The notes under the pieces are model-generated. The model worked only from the letters and a program-made list of their open reading frames with translations. It did no database searches and was not told the DNA's origin. The position numbers were made by a program, and so were the translations under genes. From Hanamia caeni (GTDB lineage Bacteria; Bacteroidota; Bacteroidia; Chitinophagales; Chitinophagaceae), in the NCBI RefSeq assembly GCF_003721595.1, contig NZ_RJJR01000002.1, positions 558,001 to 622,000 on the forward strand: 64,000 nt of DNA, read 5' to 3'. Each line of letters opens with the position of its first letter. Within the stretch, counting starts at the first letter, position 1. Positions 27,853-36,301 of the stretch are shown here, piece by piece.

Positions 27853-29193
27853 TTACGGTTGTGGCATCACCATCAAACTTTCATTTCCACTTTCATTCAC
27901 AGATTGCACCGCGAAAAAATAATTATCTTTTGAGTAAGGCAAAGTCATTTCATTTTTTGTAGTGAAAATTTTCTTTTGCCAGACAGGGCTCGTTGTTTCT
28001 CTCATCAAAATATAATATCCTTTTGCGTTTCCTGTTTTCGGAGGATTCCATGAAAGCAAAGTGTTGTTGGACAAATTTTTCACTTCAACTTTTACGGCTT
28101 CCGGAACGGAAGGGGCTTTTGCAAGGTTAGCTAAATTGCAGAGATTGAGCGCCGTATTTTTTCTTAAATATTCGAAGTCCATAAATTTAATAAGATCGCC
28201 ATATTCAATTCCATTTTCTTTTCTTACATCCTGGTGTTGATGATTAAAATTTTCGTTCATTTCTGTAATCCTCACTGCGGTGAACCCGTTTTTTAAATAA
28301 GGCAAATGATCGCCGCCTCTTAAAAAACGGTCCCTTCTGTAAACCATTACGACTTCAAGATGATCAACATATCGTTCACCAATTTCTTTTATGTATCGGG
28401 CAAGCTCACGCGATTTGCTGTCATTCTCCAAACCTAAAGATTTGATTCTTGCAATATCTTTTTCTGTCGCATCAGTAGCAATACCTTCGCTGAATACGCG
28501 CGCTTTTGTATTGTTGATGATGTTTGTTTCGTTGCTGTTATTACTTCCGATGATATCGTTATTAAATACGCCGGCAATATCCCATCCTTCTTTTTTTGCT
28601 TTGTCTGCCATAAATGTGGAACCAAGAAGTCCCTGCTCTTCGCCGCTTACGGCCACAAAAATAATCGTTGCAGGAAAAGAATGTGTGCTCATGATTCTTG
28701 CGCATTCAATCGCAGCGGCCGTTCCGCTGCCATCATCATTGGCGCCGGGTGCATCTCCCGTTCTGTCCATCACATCCGTTCGCCTGGAATCCAAATGGCC
28801 GCTGATAATAAAAATTCTTTTGTCGCTAGGATCCGTTCCTTTAAGAGTGGCTATTACATTTCCCAAAAGAACGGGAACATCGACACGCCTTCCGTCTGCT
28901 GCAATAGTAGTAGTATCAATCATCGCAGATAATCTTCCTCCTGAATTTTTTGCAAATTCATTGAATTTTTTGAGCACCCAATTTCTTGCAGCGCCTATTC
29001 CTTTTGTGTTGCTGCTTTGCGTGCTTAATGTATTTCTGGTTCCAAATGAAACCAAACTATTGATATATGATTGAAGCGAATCAGCCGAAACTTCCTTTAC
29101 CATATTTTCAATTTCTGCATCACGGTTAATGGTGGTTTGCGCAAGTAAAATATTTGCGCTAAACAGTACAGCAACAAATAAGAGGAATTTCAA
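27853..29193 (-). CDS. Secreted M28-family zinc peptidase with C-terminal Fn3 domain
   Basis: 446 residues with a signal peptide (MKFLLFVAVLFSANILLA-Q). The M28 dinuclear zinc site is complete: His133 (SGHLDSR), Asp153 (NDDGSG), catalytic Glu185 and ligand Glu186 (SGEEQG), Asp213 (NNDIIGS) and His296 (GGDHLPYL). Residues from ~360 form a fibronectin type III domain (SVPEAVKVEV...LLSWNPP). It should be an exported aminopeptidase. The HEPN/MNT pair lies just upstream on the same strand. Confidence 0.92.
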   Translation of the reverse strand: MKFLLFVAVLFSANILLAQTTINRDAEIENMVKEVSADSLQSYINSLVSFGTRNTLSTQSSNTKGIGAARNWVLKKFNEFAKNSGGRLSAMIDTTTIAADGRRVDVPVLLGNVIATLKGTDPSDKRIFIISGHLDSRRTDVMDRTGDAPGANDDGSGTAAAIECARIMSTHSFPATIIFVAVSGEEQGLLGSTFMADKAKKEGWDIAGVFNNDIIGSNNSNETNIINNTKARVFSEGIATDATEKDIARIKSLGLENDSKSRELARYIKEIGERYVDHLEVVMVYRRDRFLRGGDHLPYLKNGFTAVRITEMNENFNHQHQDVRKENGIEYGDLIKFMDFEYLRKNTALNLCNLANLAKAPSVPEAVKVEVKNLSNNTLLSWNPPKTGNAKGYYILMRETTSPVWQKKIFTTKNEMTLPYSKDNYFFAVQSVNESGNESLMVMPQP

Positions 29194-29212
29194 TTTTATC
29201 CTTTTTAAAAAA

Positions 29213-29554
29213 TTATGAATGAATGTTATGAGATCGTGTTTGTGCCTGCAAATTTTTTTGATAAAGAATTTGTCCTATTCTTTGAATATGATCTATCAAC
29301 TCTTTATTTTCAATATGCTCAAAAACAGAAAGATCAAAAGTATAAGGCAAAAACAAATTATCAATTTGCAAACTTATTTTGTTTAAAATTTTTAAGCTTA
29401 AATTATTTCCTTTAAAAGTAAGATCTATATCAGAGCCTGGTTTGTAATTACCTTTTGCCCGCGAACCATATAGAATCACTTCTTCCACGTCCGGAAAACC
29501 GGAAAATATTTTTTTTAATTCATTTACCGTTTCTTCCTTTAAACCGTAGATCAT
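29213..29554 (-). CDS. MNT nucleotidyltransferase antitoxin (MntA-like)
   Basis: 113 residues, minimal nucleotidyltransferase. It has the GSx10DxD motif intact: Gly30-Ser31, then Asp42 and Asp44 (GSRAKG...SDIDL). In HEPN-MNT toxin-antitoxin modules such proteins silence the HEPN RNase by transferring AMP groups to a tyrosine. It lies 11 bp after the HEPN gene and is followed 20 bp later by the M28 peptidase gene. Confidence 0.88.
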   Translation of the reverse strand: MIYGLKEETVNELKKIFSGFPDVEEVILYGSRAKGNYKPGSDIDLTFKGNNLSLKILNKISLQIDNLFLPYTFDLSVFEHIENKELIDHIQRIGQILYQKNLQAQTRSHNIHS

Positions 29555-29565
29555 TATTTATTATT

Positions 29566-29997
29566 TTAAAAAAGTTGATTTTTATTATCTTCTAATCGTT
29601 TTTCCAATTCTCGCCTTAGTTCGATAAATAATCCAAAGTAAGTTTTAAGAATATTATTCGCTATTTCATTAGCGGTGGATTCGTTGTAAGTATGAGAAGT
29701 TCTGTTTCGATCTTTAAACATGTTCATCCAGGCTTCGCCATCGCTTATCATCCCATATTTATAAGCTTCGTTAATCGCATCTCTTGAGCCGTGCAATAAC
29801 GTATTTCCCTGGTATTCAAAATAGTCTTTAAGAATATTCCATGCTAATTCATACGTATATTCAAACGATTTTATCAACCCTTGTTCTTCCAATTCATTGA
29901 GACTTTTTTTATCAATAAATTTTTGCAATTGAATCAAAGCTTTATTAAAATTCCGGAACCGTTGAATCCAGCGGATATCTTTTTCCTTATTTTGCAT
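29566..29997 (-). CDS. HEPN toxin (HI0074/HepT-like nucleotidyltransferase substrate-binding family)
   Basis: 143 residues, helical. The RX4HXY ribonuclease motif is complete: Arg97, His102 and Tyr104 (RNRTSHTY). In HepT-MntA pairs this tyrosine is the AMPylation target of the partner nucleotidyltransferase. The gene precedes its partner on the minus strand and both are probably cotranscribed. Toxicity is inferred from the intact motif and pairing, not shown. Confidence 0.88.
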   Translation of the reverse strand: MQNKEKDIRWIQRFRNFNKALIQLQKFIDKKSLNELEEQGLIKSFEYTYELAWNILKDYFEYQGNTLLHGSRDAINEAYKYGMISDGEAWMNMFKDRNRTSHTYNESTANEIANNILKTYFGLFIELRRELEKRLEDNKNQLF

Positions 29998-30166
29998 TTT
30001 AGTGTTTAAACTATTTAAAAATACAATGTATTTTATAAAATTGCCTGAACATTTCTATAGGCTGATACTTATCAACGCCACAAATTATTTTCCGTTTAAT
30101 TTCTCAAACCTGTTGCAGAATAATTCACTTCTTAAAAAAAATTTATTTTGCACAAAAATTTAAAAG

Positions 30167-31141
30167 ATGACGAAAGGCCCTATTTCACAATTTATAGAAT
30201 ACAATTACAGGCACTTTAATGCCGCAGCTTTGATAGATGCCGCCAAAGGTTACGAAGCGCATCTTGATGCGGGCGGAAAAATGCTGGTATCGCTGGCCGG
30301 CGCGATGAGCACCGCCGAATTAGGAATATCATTTGCAGAAATGATACGGCAGGATAAAGTATCTATCATTAGCTGCACGGGCGCAAATCTTGAAGAAGAT
30401 ATCATGAACCTTGTAGCCCATTCTCATTACAAGCGTGTACCTCATTACCGGCATCTTTCTCCGCAGGACGAATGGGATCTTCTCGAAAATCATTACAACC
30501 GGGTGACCGACACCTGCATCCCAGAAGAAGAAGCTTTCAGAAGATTGCAACAACATATTTTCAAAATATGGAAAGAAGCAGATGATAAGGGGGAAAGATT
30601 TTTTCCGCATGAATACATGTACAAAATGTTGCTGAGTGGCGTGTTGGAACAGTATTATGAAATCGATCCGAAAAATAGCTGGATGCTGGCCGCTGCTGAA
30701 AAAAATATTCCTATTGTAGTTCCAGGCTGGGAAGATAGCACCATGGGAAATATTTTTACCTCATATGTTATCAAAGGTGAATTGAAAGCATCGACGATGA
30801 AAAGCGGAATAGAATATATGGCCCAACTTACCGAATGGTACCGCGAATTGTCAACAGGAAAAGGCCTTGGATTTTTTCAAATCGGCGGTGGCATTGCGGG
30901 TGATTTTCCCATCTGTGTAGTGCCGATGATGTACCAGGATCTGGAATGGCATGATGTACCTTTCTGGAGTTACTTTTGCCAGATTTCTGATTCTACTACT
31001 TCTTATGGCTCTTATTCCGGCGCCGTTCCCAATGAAAAAATTACCTGGGGCAAGCTTGATATTCACACGCCAAAGTTTATTGTTGAAAGCGATGCTACGA
31101 TTGTTGCGCCATTGATTTTTGCATGGGTTTTGGGCCAATGA
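30167..31141 (+). CDS. Deoxyhypusine synthase-like protein
   Basis: 324 residues of the DHS family, including the lysine equivalent to the catalytic one at position 296 (WGKLDIH) and NAD-binding segments LAGAMSTAELG, ISCTGANLEED and GGGIAGDFP. Eukaryotic and archaeal DHS modifies eIF5A using spermidine; bacteria lack eIF5A, and bacterial homologues are thought to make polyamines such as homospermidine. It is a single gene with no polyamine gene adjacent in this window. The fold assignment is firm; the substrate is not. Confidence 0.88.
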   Translation: MTKGPISQFIEYNYRHFNAAALIDAAKGYEAHLDAGGKMLVSLAGAMSTAELGISFAEMIRQDKVSIISCTGANLEEDIMNLVAHSHYKRVPHYRHLSPQDEWDLLENHYNRVTDTCIPEEEAFRRLQQHIFKIWKEADDKGERFFPHEYMYKMLLSGVLEQYYEIDPKNSWMLAAAEKNIPIVVPGWEDSTMGNIFTSYVIKGELKASTMKSGIEYMAQLTEWYRELSTGKGLGFFQIGGGIAGDFPICVVPMMYQDLEWHDVPFWSYFCQISDSTTSYGSYSGAVPNEKITWGKLDIHTPKFIVESDATIVAPLIFAWVLGQ

Positions 31142-31162
31142 TTTTTTTAAAATAGCAATAGT

Positions 31163-31196
31163 CAGTGAACAAAGAAATAAACTGGATTTTTATTTT
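31163..31196 (+). repeat. Dispersed 34-bp intergenic element, copy 3
   Basis: Begins CAGTGAACAAAGAAATAA and ends GGATTTTTATTTT. It lies between the 3' ends of two convergent genes (DHS-like and ABC permease), where a promoter would have no target. Confidence 0.85.
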
Positions 31197-31264
31197 ACAA
31201 TGAAAAACGTTGATAGCATTTAATGTAGGTATCAGCCTTTATATTTTTAAAAAGAAATTTAATA

Positions 31265-32575
31265 TCACGCTTTTCTAAACAACCACTTCCCCATTTCTTT
31301 GAAAGTAACTTTTTTGCCATAAAGCAAAATCCCTGTCCGGTAAATTTTTGCAGCAAGCATCGTAGTCAAAATAAATCCGACTACCAGTGAAAGCATCGAA
31401 ACCAATATTTGCCAACCCGGCACATTGCCTGATGGAATGCGCGCCATCATTACAATTGGCGAAGAAAAAGGAATAATGCTTCCCCAAACAGCAATCGGCG
31501 AATCCGGTTTTCCAACTGCAGTGGCCATGATTACGAATGATAGAATGATGGGCATCGTGATGGGCAGCATCAATGATTGCGCTTCCTGCGGATCTTCATT
31601 TACCACGCTGCCAACGGCTGCAAACAACGAAGCGTAAAATAAATAACCACCGATAAAATAAAAAAGAAAACAGGGAATGATAAGTCCCCAGTTGGCTGAT
31701 AAAAATACATTGCGGGCATTCATAAAATTAGCTGCGGCGGAGCTGTTGGCTGCGGCGCCCATCGTATTCATGGCCTGCGCATGTTGCAACGTATCGGCTG
31801 AAAAAAATGAAGCAGATACAGAAGATAAAAGAACGATAAGAACAATCCAGATGAGCAATTGTGTAATTCCAACCGCCGCTATTCCGAGGATTTTACCCAA
31901 CATTAATTGAAAAGGTTTTACGGAGCTGATGATCACTTCCGCGATGCGATTCATTTTTTCTTCCATCACGCCGCGCATTACGGCTGCGCCATAAATAAAT
32001 AAGGTCAGGTATATCAAAAAGCCGCTACCATAGCCAATTCCATAAGAAAGCGCCGCGTTGGATTTTTCAGTTTTGTCGCCTTGTTTTACAATGGTTTTAA
32101 AATTATACATCTGGTCTTCTTTGACGTTGTTGATTGAATCAAGGATTTTTTTATCAATATTATTTTTTAAAAATGCCTGGTTCCGGATGGCTGTGTTTAT
32201 CTGGTCTCTTATTTTATCTTCTGCGTCTAAGCCTAACTGTTTGGTAGATATCAGGGCAATAGAATCGGAGGAAGAACCATAATCATCCGGAATTTTCAAA
32301 AAAGCAGAATAGCCTTTTTCTTTGAAATTGTTGGCATTTACATCCGCAGGAAATTCATAAGTAATCAGGTCGGTGCTTTGAAAATTATTTCTAAAAATAC
32401 CATTACTGTCTGACACAGCCACCTTTTGCTTTTCCATGCTGGTAGCAGAAAAATAGGCCGAAGCAAAAATGAATCCTATAAAAAATAAAGGGAGTAAAAT
32501 GGTTGAGAGAATAAAAGTCCTGTTTCTTACCCTAGTCAGATATTCTCTTTTTATTACCAGCCAGATCTTATTCAT
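31265..32575 (-). CDS. ABC-2 type transporter permease (NatB-like)
   Basis: 436 residues. One N-terminal helix (RTFILSTILLPLFFIGFIFASAYF), a large extracytoplasmic domain of ~150 residues, then five or six helices including the ABC-2 core (MNRIAEVIISSVKPFQLMLGKILGIAAVGITQLLIW). This is the layout of NatB and related exporters. It is cotranscribed with the ATPase gene 39 bp upstream. The exported substrate is unknown; Na+ export is only one possibility. Confidence 0.88.
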   Translation of the reverse strand: MNKIWLVIKREYLTRVRNRTFILSTILLPLFFIGFIFASAYFSATSMEKQKVAVSDSNGIFRNNFQSTDLITYEFPADVNANNFKEKGYSAFLKIPDDYGSSSDSIALISTKQLGLDAEDKIRDQINTAIRNQAFLKNNIDKKILDSINNVKEDQMYNFKTIVKQGDKTEKSNAALSYGIGYGSGFLIYLTLFIYGAAVMRGVMEEKMNRIAEVIISSVKPFQLMLGKILGIAAVGITQLLIWIVLIVLLSSVSASFFSADTLQHAQAMNTMGAAANSSAAANFMNARNVFLSANWGLIIPCFLFYFIGGYLFYASLFAAVGSVVNEDPQEAQSLMLPITMPIILSFVIMATAVGKPDSPIAVWGSIIPFSSPIVMMARIPSGNVPGWQILVSMLSLVVGFILTTMLAAKIYRTGILLYGKKVTFKEMGKWLFRKA

Positions 32576-32614
32576 GTTAATTCGTTGATGGGTTAATGCG
32601 TTTGTTTTTTGTGC

Positions 32615-33529
32615 TTAACTATTTGTTTGCGCTATTTGGCTCACCTGTTTTATAAAAATTTCATTCAGGGAAGGCAATACTTCATTAAAAAAATTGATGG
32701 AGGCATCATGATCTAAAAATTCCCGCAATACCTGCGCAGGTTTATGCCCATCTTTTATTTTTACGTTTAAGAAATTACCTTTTGCGTTTATTATTTCAAA
32801 AGAATTACTGGCAAACACGTCCGGCACTTCATCGAAGCCCACTTTAAAAATGTGCTCTTTAAAATCATCCTTTACCTGCGCCACACTTCCGTCTAATATT
32901 TTTTTCCCTTTATTTACCAAAACAATTTTATCGCAAATTTCTTCTACCTGCTCCATCCTGTGCGTACTGAAAATAATGGTAGTGCCGTTTTTTGCCAGCT
33001 TAAAAATTTCATCTTTTATCAGGTTGCTATTTACAGGGTCAAGACCGCTGAAGGGCTCATCCAGAATTAAAAGTTTAGGCTGATGAAGAACCGTTGTAAC
33101 GAATTGCAGTTTTTGTCCCATGCCTTTACTGAGATCATTCACTTTTTTGTTCCACCAGCTTTCCATTTCAAATTTTACAAACCATTCTTTTATTTTTTCC
33201 ATCGCGTCGTGGCGGCTCAACCCTTTTAGCTGAGCAAGATATAAAGCCTGTTCCCCGATTTTCATCTTTTTATACAAGCCTCTTTCTTCGGGCATGTAGC
33301 CTATTTTTGGGATGTCCTTAACGGGGTCAAATTTTTTTCCTTCGAAAATAATATTACCTGAATCAGGATAAAAAATGCCCGTGATCATTCTTAGCAAAGT
33401 TGTTTTTCCTGCGCCGTTTGGCCCCAGCAAACCAAAGATGCATCCTTCAGGTATTGAAAAGCTAATATCATCCACCGCCTTTTGAGTGGCATAATATTTT
33501 TTCAAATTTTGTAATTCAAGAATCGCCAT
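32615..33529 (-). CDS. ABC transporter ATP-binding protein
   Basis: 304 residues. Walker A GPNGAGKT at 36-43, ABC signature LSKGM at 133-137 (variant of LSGGQ), Walker B LLILDEP at 153-159, and the H-loop FSTHRMEQ. A ~75-residue C-terminal extension is typical of DrrA/NatA ATPases. It powers the permease encoded just downstream. Followed upstream by a long intergenic gap. Confidence 0.93.
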   Translation of the reverse strand: MAILELQNLKKYYATQKAVDDISFSIPEGCIFGLLGPNGAGKTTLLRMITGIFYPDSGNIIFEGKKFDPVKDIPKIGYMPEERGLYKKMKIGEQALYLAQLKGLSRHDAMEKIKEWFVKFEMESWWNKKVNDLSKGMGQKLQFVTTVLHQPKLLILDEPFSGLDPVNSNLIKDEIFKLAKNGTTIIFSTHRMEQVEEICDKIVLVNKGKKILDGSVAQVKDDFKEHIFKVGFDEVPDVFASNSFEIINAKGNFLNVKIKDGHKPAQVLREFLDHDASINFFNEVLPSLNEIFIKQVSQIAQTNS

Positions 33530-33646
33530 TTTTATTTTTTAAAATGAAATATATCCCTAAAAAGAATTTGCGAAGATATTAAACGGGGGTAAAGTCCGGT
33601 AATTTATAGCGTAAACTTTTATGAGCGGTATTTGTATCGCAAAACA

Positions 33647-33680
33647 CAGTAAACCGACAAATAAACAGGATTTATATTTT
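33647..33680 (+). repeat. Dispersed 34-bp intergenic element, copy 4
   Basis: Begins CAGTAAACCGACAAATAA and ends GGATTTATATTTT. Its left half is nearly identical to the copy at 53189. Confidence 0.85.
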
Positions 33681-33802
33681 ATTTGAAGAGCTATTTATAA
33701 TAGATGCGCGTTCCCAACTTTATAGTAATTAGGTTTTTTGACTGGACTAATTAATAGTAATTACAACGGTCGGCTGGTGTAATTAACAAATTGTATTTAA
33801 GA

Positions 33803-33836
33803 CAGCAGTCAAAGAAATATCGCTAATTTTTATTTT
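33803..33836 (+). repeat. Dispersed 34-bp intergenic element, copy 5
   Basis: Begins CAGCAGTCAAAGAAATA and ends AATTTTTATTTT. It is 19 bp from the 3' end of the minus-strand flavoprotein gene and is antisense to it. Confidence 0.8.
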
Positions 33837-33854
33837 GGAATAAATTCAAAAACA

Positions 33855-35456
33855 TCAGTTGCCACAGGCCGTTGCCACTCTTTCGCCGTCCATCGCAGCG
33901 CTTACGATTCCGCCTGCATAGCCGGCACCTTCGCCACAAGGAAATAAATTTTTTATTTGAGGATGATGCAATAATCTTTCATCGCGTGGAATTCTTACCG
34001 GAGAAGAGGTGCGGCTTTCTGTGGCAACTAACAAAGCTTCATTAGTGAAGTATCCGGTTTGTTTATTTTTCCCGGGTAATTTTTTTGCAAATGATTGAAA
34101 AGCTTTCTTCAACCTATTGTTAATAAATGGCGGTAAAATTTCATTTAAGGAAACTGAAGCTACGCCTGGTAAATAAGAGCATTTCGGAAGGGTAGAAGAA
34201 ATTTTATTTTCTGTAAAATCGACCATGCGCTGAGCGGGCGCAACAAATTTCCCTCCACCCATTTGGAAAGCCTGCTGTTCGATTTCTTTTTGAAAATCCA
34301 TCATAATAAAAGGGGAATTAATTTGCGCTTCCCGCTTGGTTTTAGCTTCGCAATTATATTTTATCACGTCTTCAATTTCCAACTGAACCACCATTCCACT
34401 GTTGGCGTAAGGATTATTTCTTTTGGAAGGACTCCAACCATTTACGACCACTTCCTTTTCATTGGTGGAAGCGGGCGCAATAATACCACCCGGGCACATA
34501 CAAAATGAAAAGACGCCGCGCCCTTCCACCTGATCAACCAGGCTGTAAGATGCGGGGGGAAGAAATTCCTGCTGCTGGTTGTGACTCCCATATTGCAAGG
34601 AGTTAATGAGCTCCTGCGGATGCTCAACGCGTACGCCAAGAGCAAAAGGTTTCGCTAAAACCTGAAGCTTTTTTTGATGTAGTAAGTGAAAAATATCTCT
34701 TGCAGAATGACCCGTAGCAAGAATAAATGAATTAGCATGCAATGCATCGCCATCAGCAGTCTTTACGGCCTTTATTTCGTTTTGTGCAATTACAAAATCA
34801 ATCACCTTTTTATCAAAATGAAATTCTCCGCCACAATCCAAAATGCATTTTCGCATTGCCGTTATGATTGACGGAAGCTTGTTGGTTCCTATATGGGGAT
34901 GAGCATCGGACAAAATATTTTCATTGGCGCCAAAATGCACAAAAAGATGCAGCACCCGGTTTATATCTCCGCGCTTGCTGCTTCGCGTATATAATTTTCC
35001 ATCACTGTAAGTTCCCGCCCCTCCTTCGCCAAAACAATAATTACTTTCAGGATTAATAATACCTTCTTTGTTTAAAACGGCAAGGTCTCTTCTTCTCGCT
35101 CTTACTTCTTTTCCTCTTTCCAAAATGATAGGTTTTACCCCATTTTCGATAAGCCGTAAAGCCGCAAAAATTCCTGCCGGGCCACCACCAATAATTATTA
35201 CTTTTTTGGCAGCGCGTTCTACATTTTTGAACGCAAATTTCAGCTCATTTTTTGGAGGGATTGGCTCATCAATATAAGCAGTCACCAACAGGTTAATCCA
35301 AACATTTTTGCCGCGGGCATCAATTGATTTTTTGATGATCTGAAACCCCGAAACAGCGCGGGTTTTTTTCGATAAAAATTGTGCAATGCGTTCAGCAATT
35401 ACACTTTCATTTTGTGCCTCAGAGGGCAGCAATTTGAGTGTAATTTTTTGTTGCAT
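33855..35456 (-). CDS. FAD-dependent dehydrogenase-like protein (COG2509)
   Basis: 533 residues. An N-terminal ~85-residue domain precedes the FAD-binding Rossmann motif GGGPAGIFAALRLIENGVKPIILERG. Other family marks are FGEGGAGTYSDGKLYTRS, ATGHSARDIF and the C-terminal PCGEGAGYAGGIVSAAMDG. The family is conserved and abundant but its substrate is unknown. It starts 30 bp after the DUF3127 gene, so the two are probably cotranscribed. Confidence 0.9.
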   Translation of the reverse strand: MQQKITLKLLPSEAQNESVIAERIAQFLSKKTRAVSGFQIIKKSIDARGKNVWINLLVTAYIDEPIPPKNELKFAFKNVERAAKKVIIIGGGPAGIFAALRLIENGVKPIILERGKEVRARRRDLAVLNKEGIINPESNYCFGEGGAGTYSDGKLYTRSSKRGDINRVLHLFVHFGANENILSDAHPHIGTNKLPSIITAMRKCILDCGGEFHFDKKVIDFVIAQNEIKAVKTADGDALHANSFILATGHSARDIFHLLHQKKLQVLAKPFALGVRVEHPQELINSLQYGSHNQQQEFLPPASYSLVDQVEGRGVFSFCMCPGGIIAPASTNEKEVVVNGWSPSKRNNPYANSGMVVQLEIEDVIKYNCEAKTKREAQINSPFIMMDFQKEIEQQAFQMGGGKFVAPAQRMVDFTENKISSTLPKCSYLPGVASVSLNEILPPFINNRLKKAFQSFAKKLPGKNKQTGYFTNEALLVATESRTSSPVRIPRDERLLHHPQIKNLFPCGEGAGYAGGIVSAAMDGERVATACGN

Positions 35457-35486
35457 AATTAAGTTTGTCTTTCACAAATCATTCTG

Positions 35487-35876
35487 CTAAAAAGGCAGGT
35501 CATCAATCGCTTCTTCTGACGATGACGTAAAAGTATCAAGGGGCTCAAAGTATTCATTATCCGCGTCGGAATTTTTGGAAGGATTTAGAATTTGTTCAAC
35601 GCGCCATGCATCCAGGTTATTAAAATAAGAGACCTTTCCATCCTTTTCCCACTTGCTTCCTTTAATATTAAAATGCACTTTTATTTCGTCGCCTTTATTT
35701 ACGCGATCCACAATGCCAGTGCGGTCTTGCACGCATTGGAACTTGATATAATTAGTAATAAGTTTGCCATTTATATCTTCAGATTTTTCAACCACGAACT
35801 CACGGGTTTTGAAGGTTTCAGTTTTTTGAACGGCGTCAAACTTGGCAAATAATTTTCCTGCTAATTCATAACTCAT
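35487..35876 (-). CDS. DUF3127 family protein
   Basis: 129 residues. The pattern MSYELAGKLFAKFDAVQKTETFKTREFVVE, then YIKFQCVQDRT and KGDEIKVHFNIKGSKWEKDGKVSYFNNLDAWRVE is that of DUF3127, an OB-like fold found mainly in Bacteroidota. The tail is acidic (SSEEAIDDLPF), like the C-terminal tips of single-strand binding proteins, which interact with partner proteins. Function is not established. It is the last minus-strand gene before dnaA. Confidence 0.88.
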   Translation of the reverse strand: MSYELAGKLFAKFDAVQKTETFKTREFVVEKSEDINGKLITNYIKFQCVQDRTGIVDRVNKGDEIKVHFNIKGSKWEKDGKVSYFNNLDAWRVEQILNPSKNSDADNEYFEPLDTFTSSSEEAIDDLPF

Positions 35877-36301
35877 AATAATTCAAATTTTATTTAAAGG
35901 TATTTCCAATTCAAATAAAGATGCAGTTTTGTTTGGTTTTATCAAAAATTTTTTTGCACACTGTAAAAAGAATAAAAAATAAATTTTTCCACATTAAAAA
36001 CCACTTTAAAAAAGTTTGATTTTTTTTTAAATATACGCCTGTGCATTCTGCTAATTCAATGCTGCCTTAGGTTTTAAAATTGTGGCGAAATTTTATTCCA
36101 TTTTTATTTGTTTTTTTGAAAGTGTTTTTTAATTTTCACTGTCAAAAGGAAGAGAATAAAAAATTTTTTTTTCAACAAATTCTTTTGATATTCGCTGAGT
36201 TGTTGATCGAAATTTTTACAAACATATTTTGTATTAATTTTTATAATAAAATCCCGCTGGAGAGCCTTTTCAAAAACATATTAAAATAGCTTCAGGTAAT
36301 A
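35877..36301. other. 425-bp AT-rich region upstream of dnaA, candidate origin
   Basis: Very AT-rich with long A and T runs and no supported gene; a short open frame at 36080-36289 is a composition artefact. TTTTGCACA (35952-35960) and TTTTCCACA (35985-35993) both fit the DnaA-box consensus TTWTNCACA. Genes diverge here (minus to the left, plus to the right). It may serve as the dnaA promoter with autoregulatory sites, oriC, or both. Confidence 0.45.

Larger units (their letters stand above)
33530..33854. other. 325-bp gap between the ABC ATPase and the COG2509 flavoprotein
   Basis: No supported reading frame. It holds two same-orientation copies of the 34-bp dispersed element (33647-33680 and 33803-33836), 122 bp apart. 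The remainder is AT-rich without recognisable structure. Confidence 0.7.

Noticed and set aside
36080..36289. 69-residue open frame in the gap before dnaA
   Set aside because: Phe/Ile/Lys/Asn-rich product with no family resemblance in very AT-rich DNA; likely a composition artefact.
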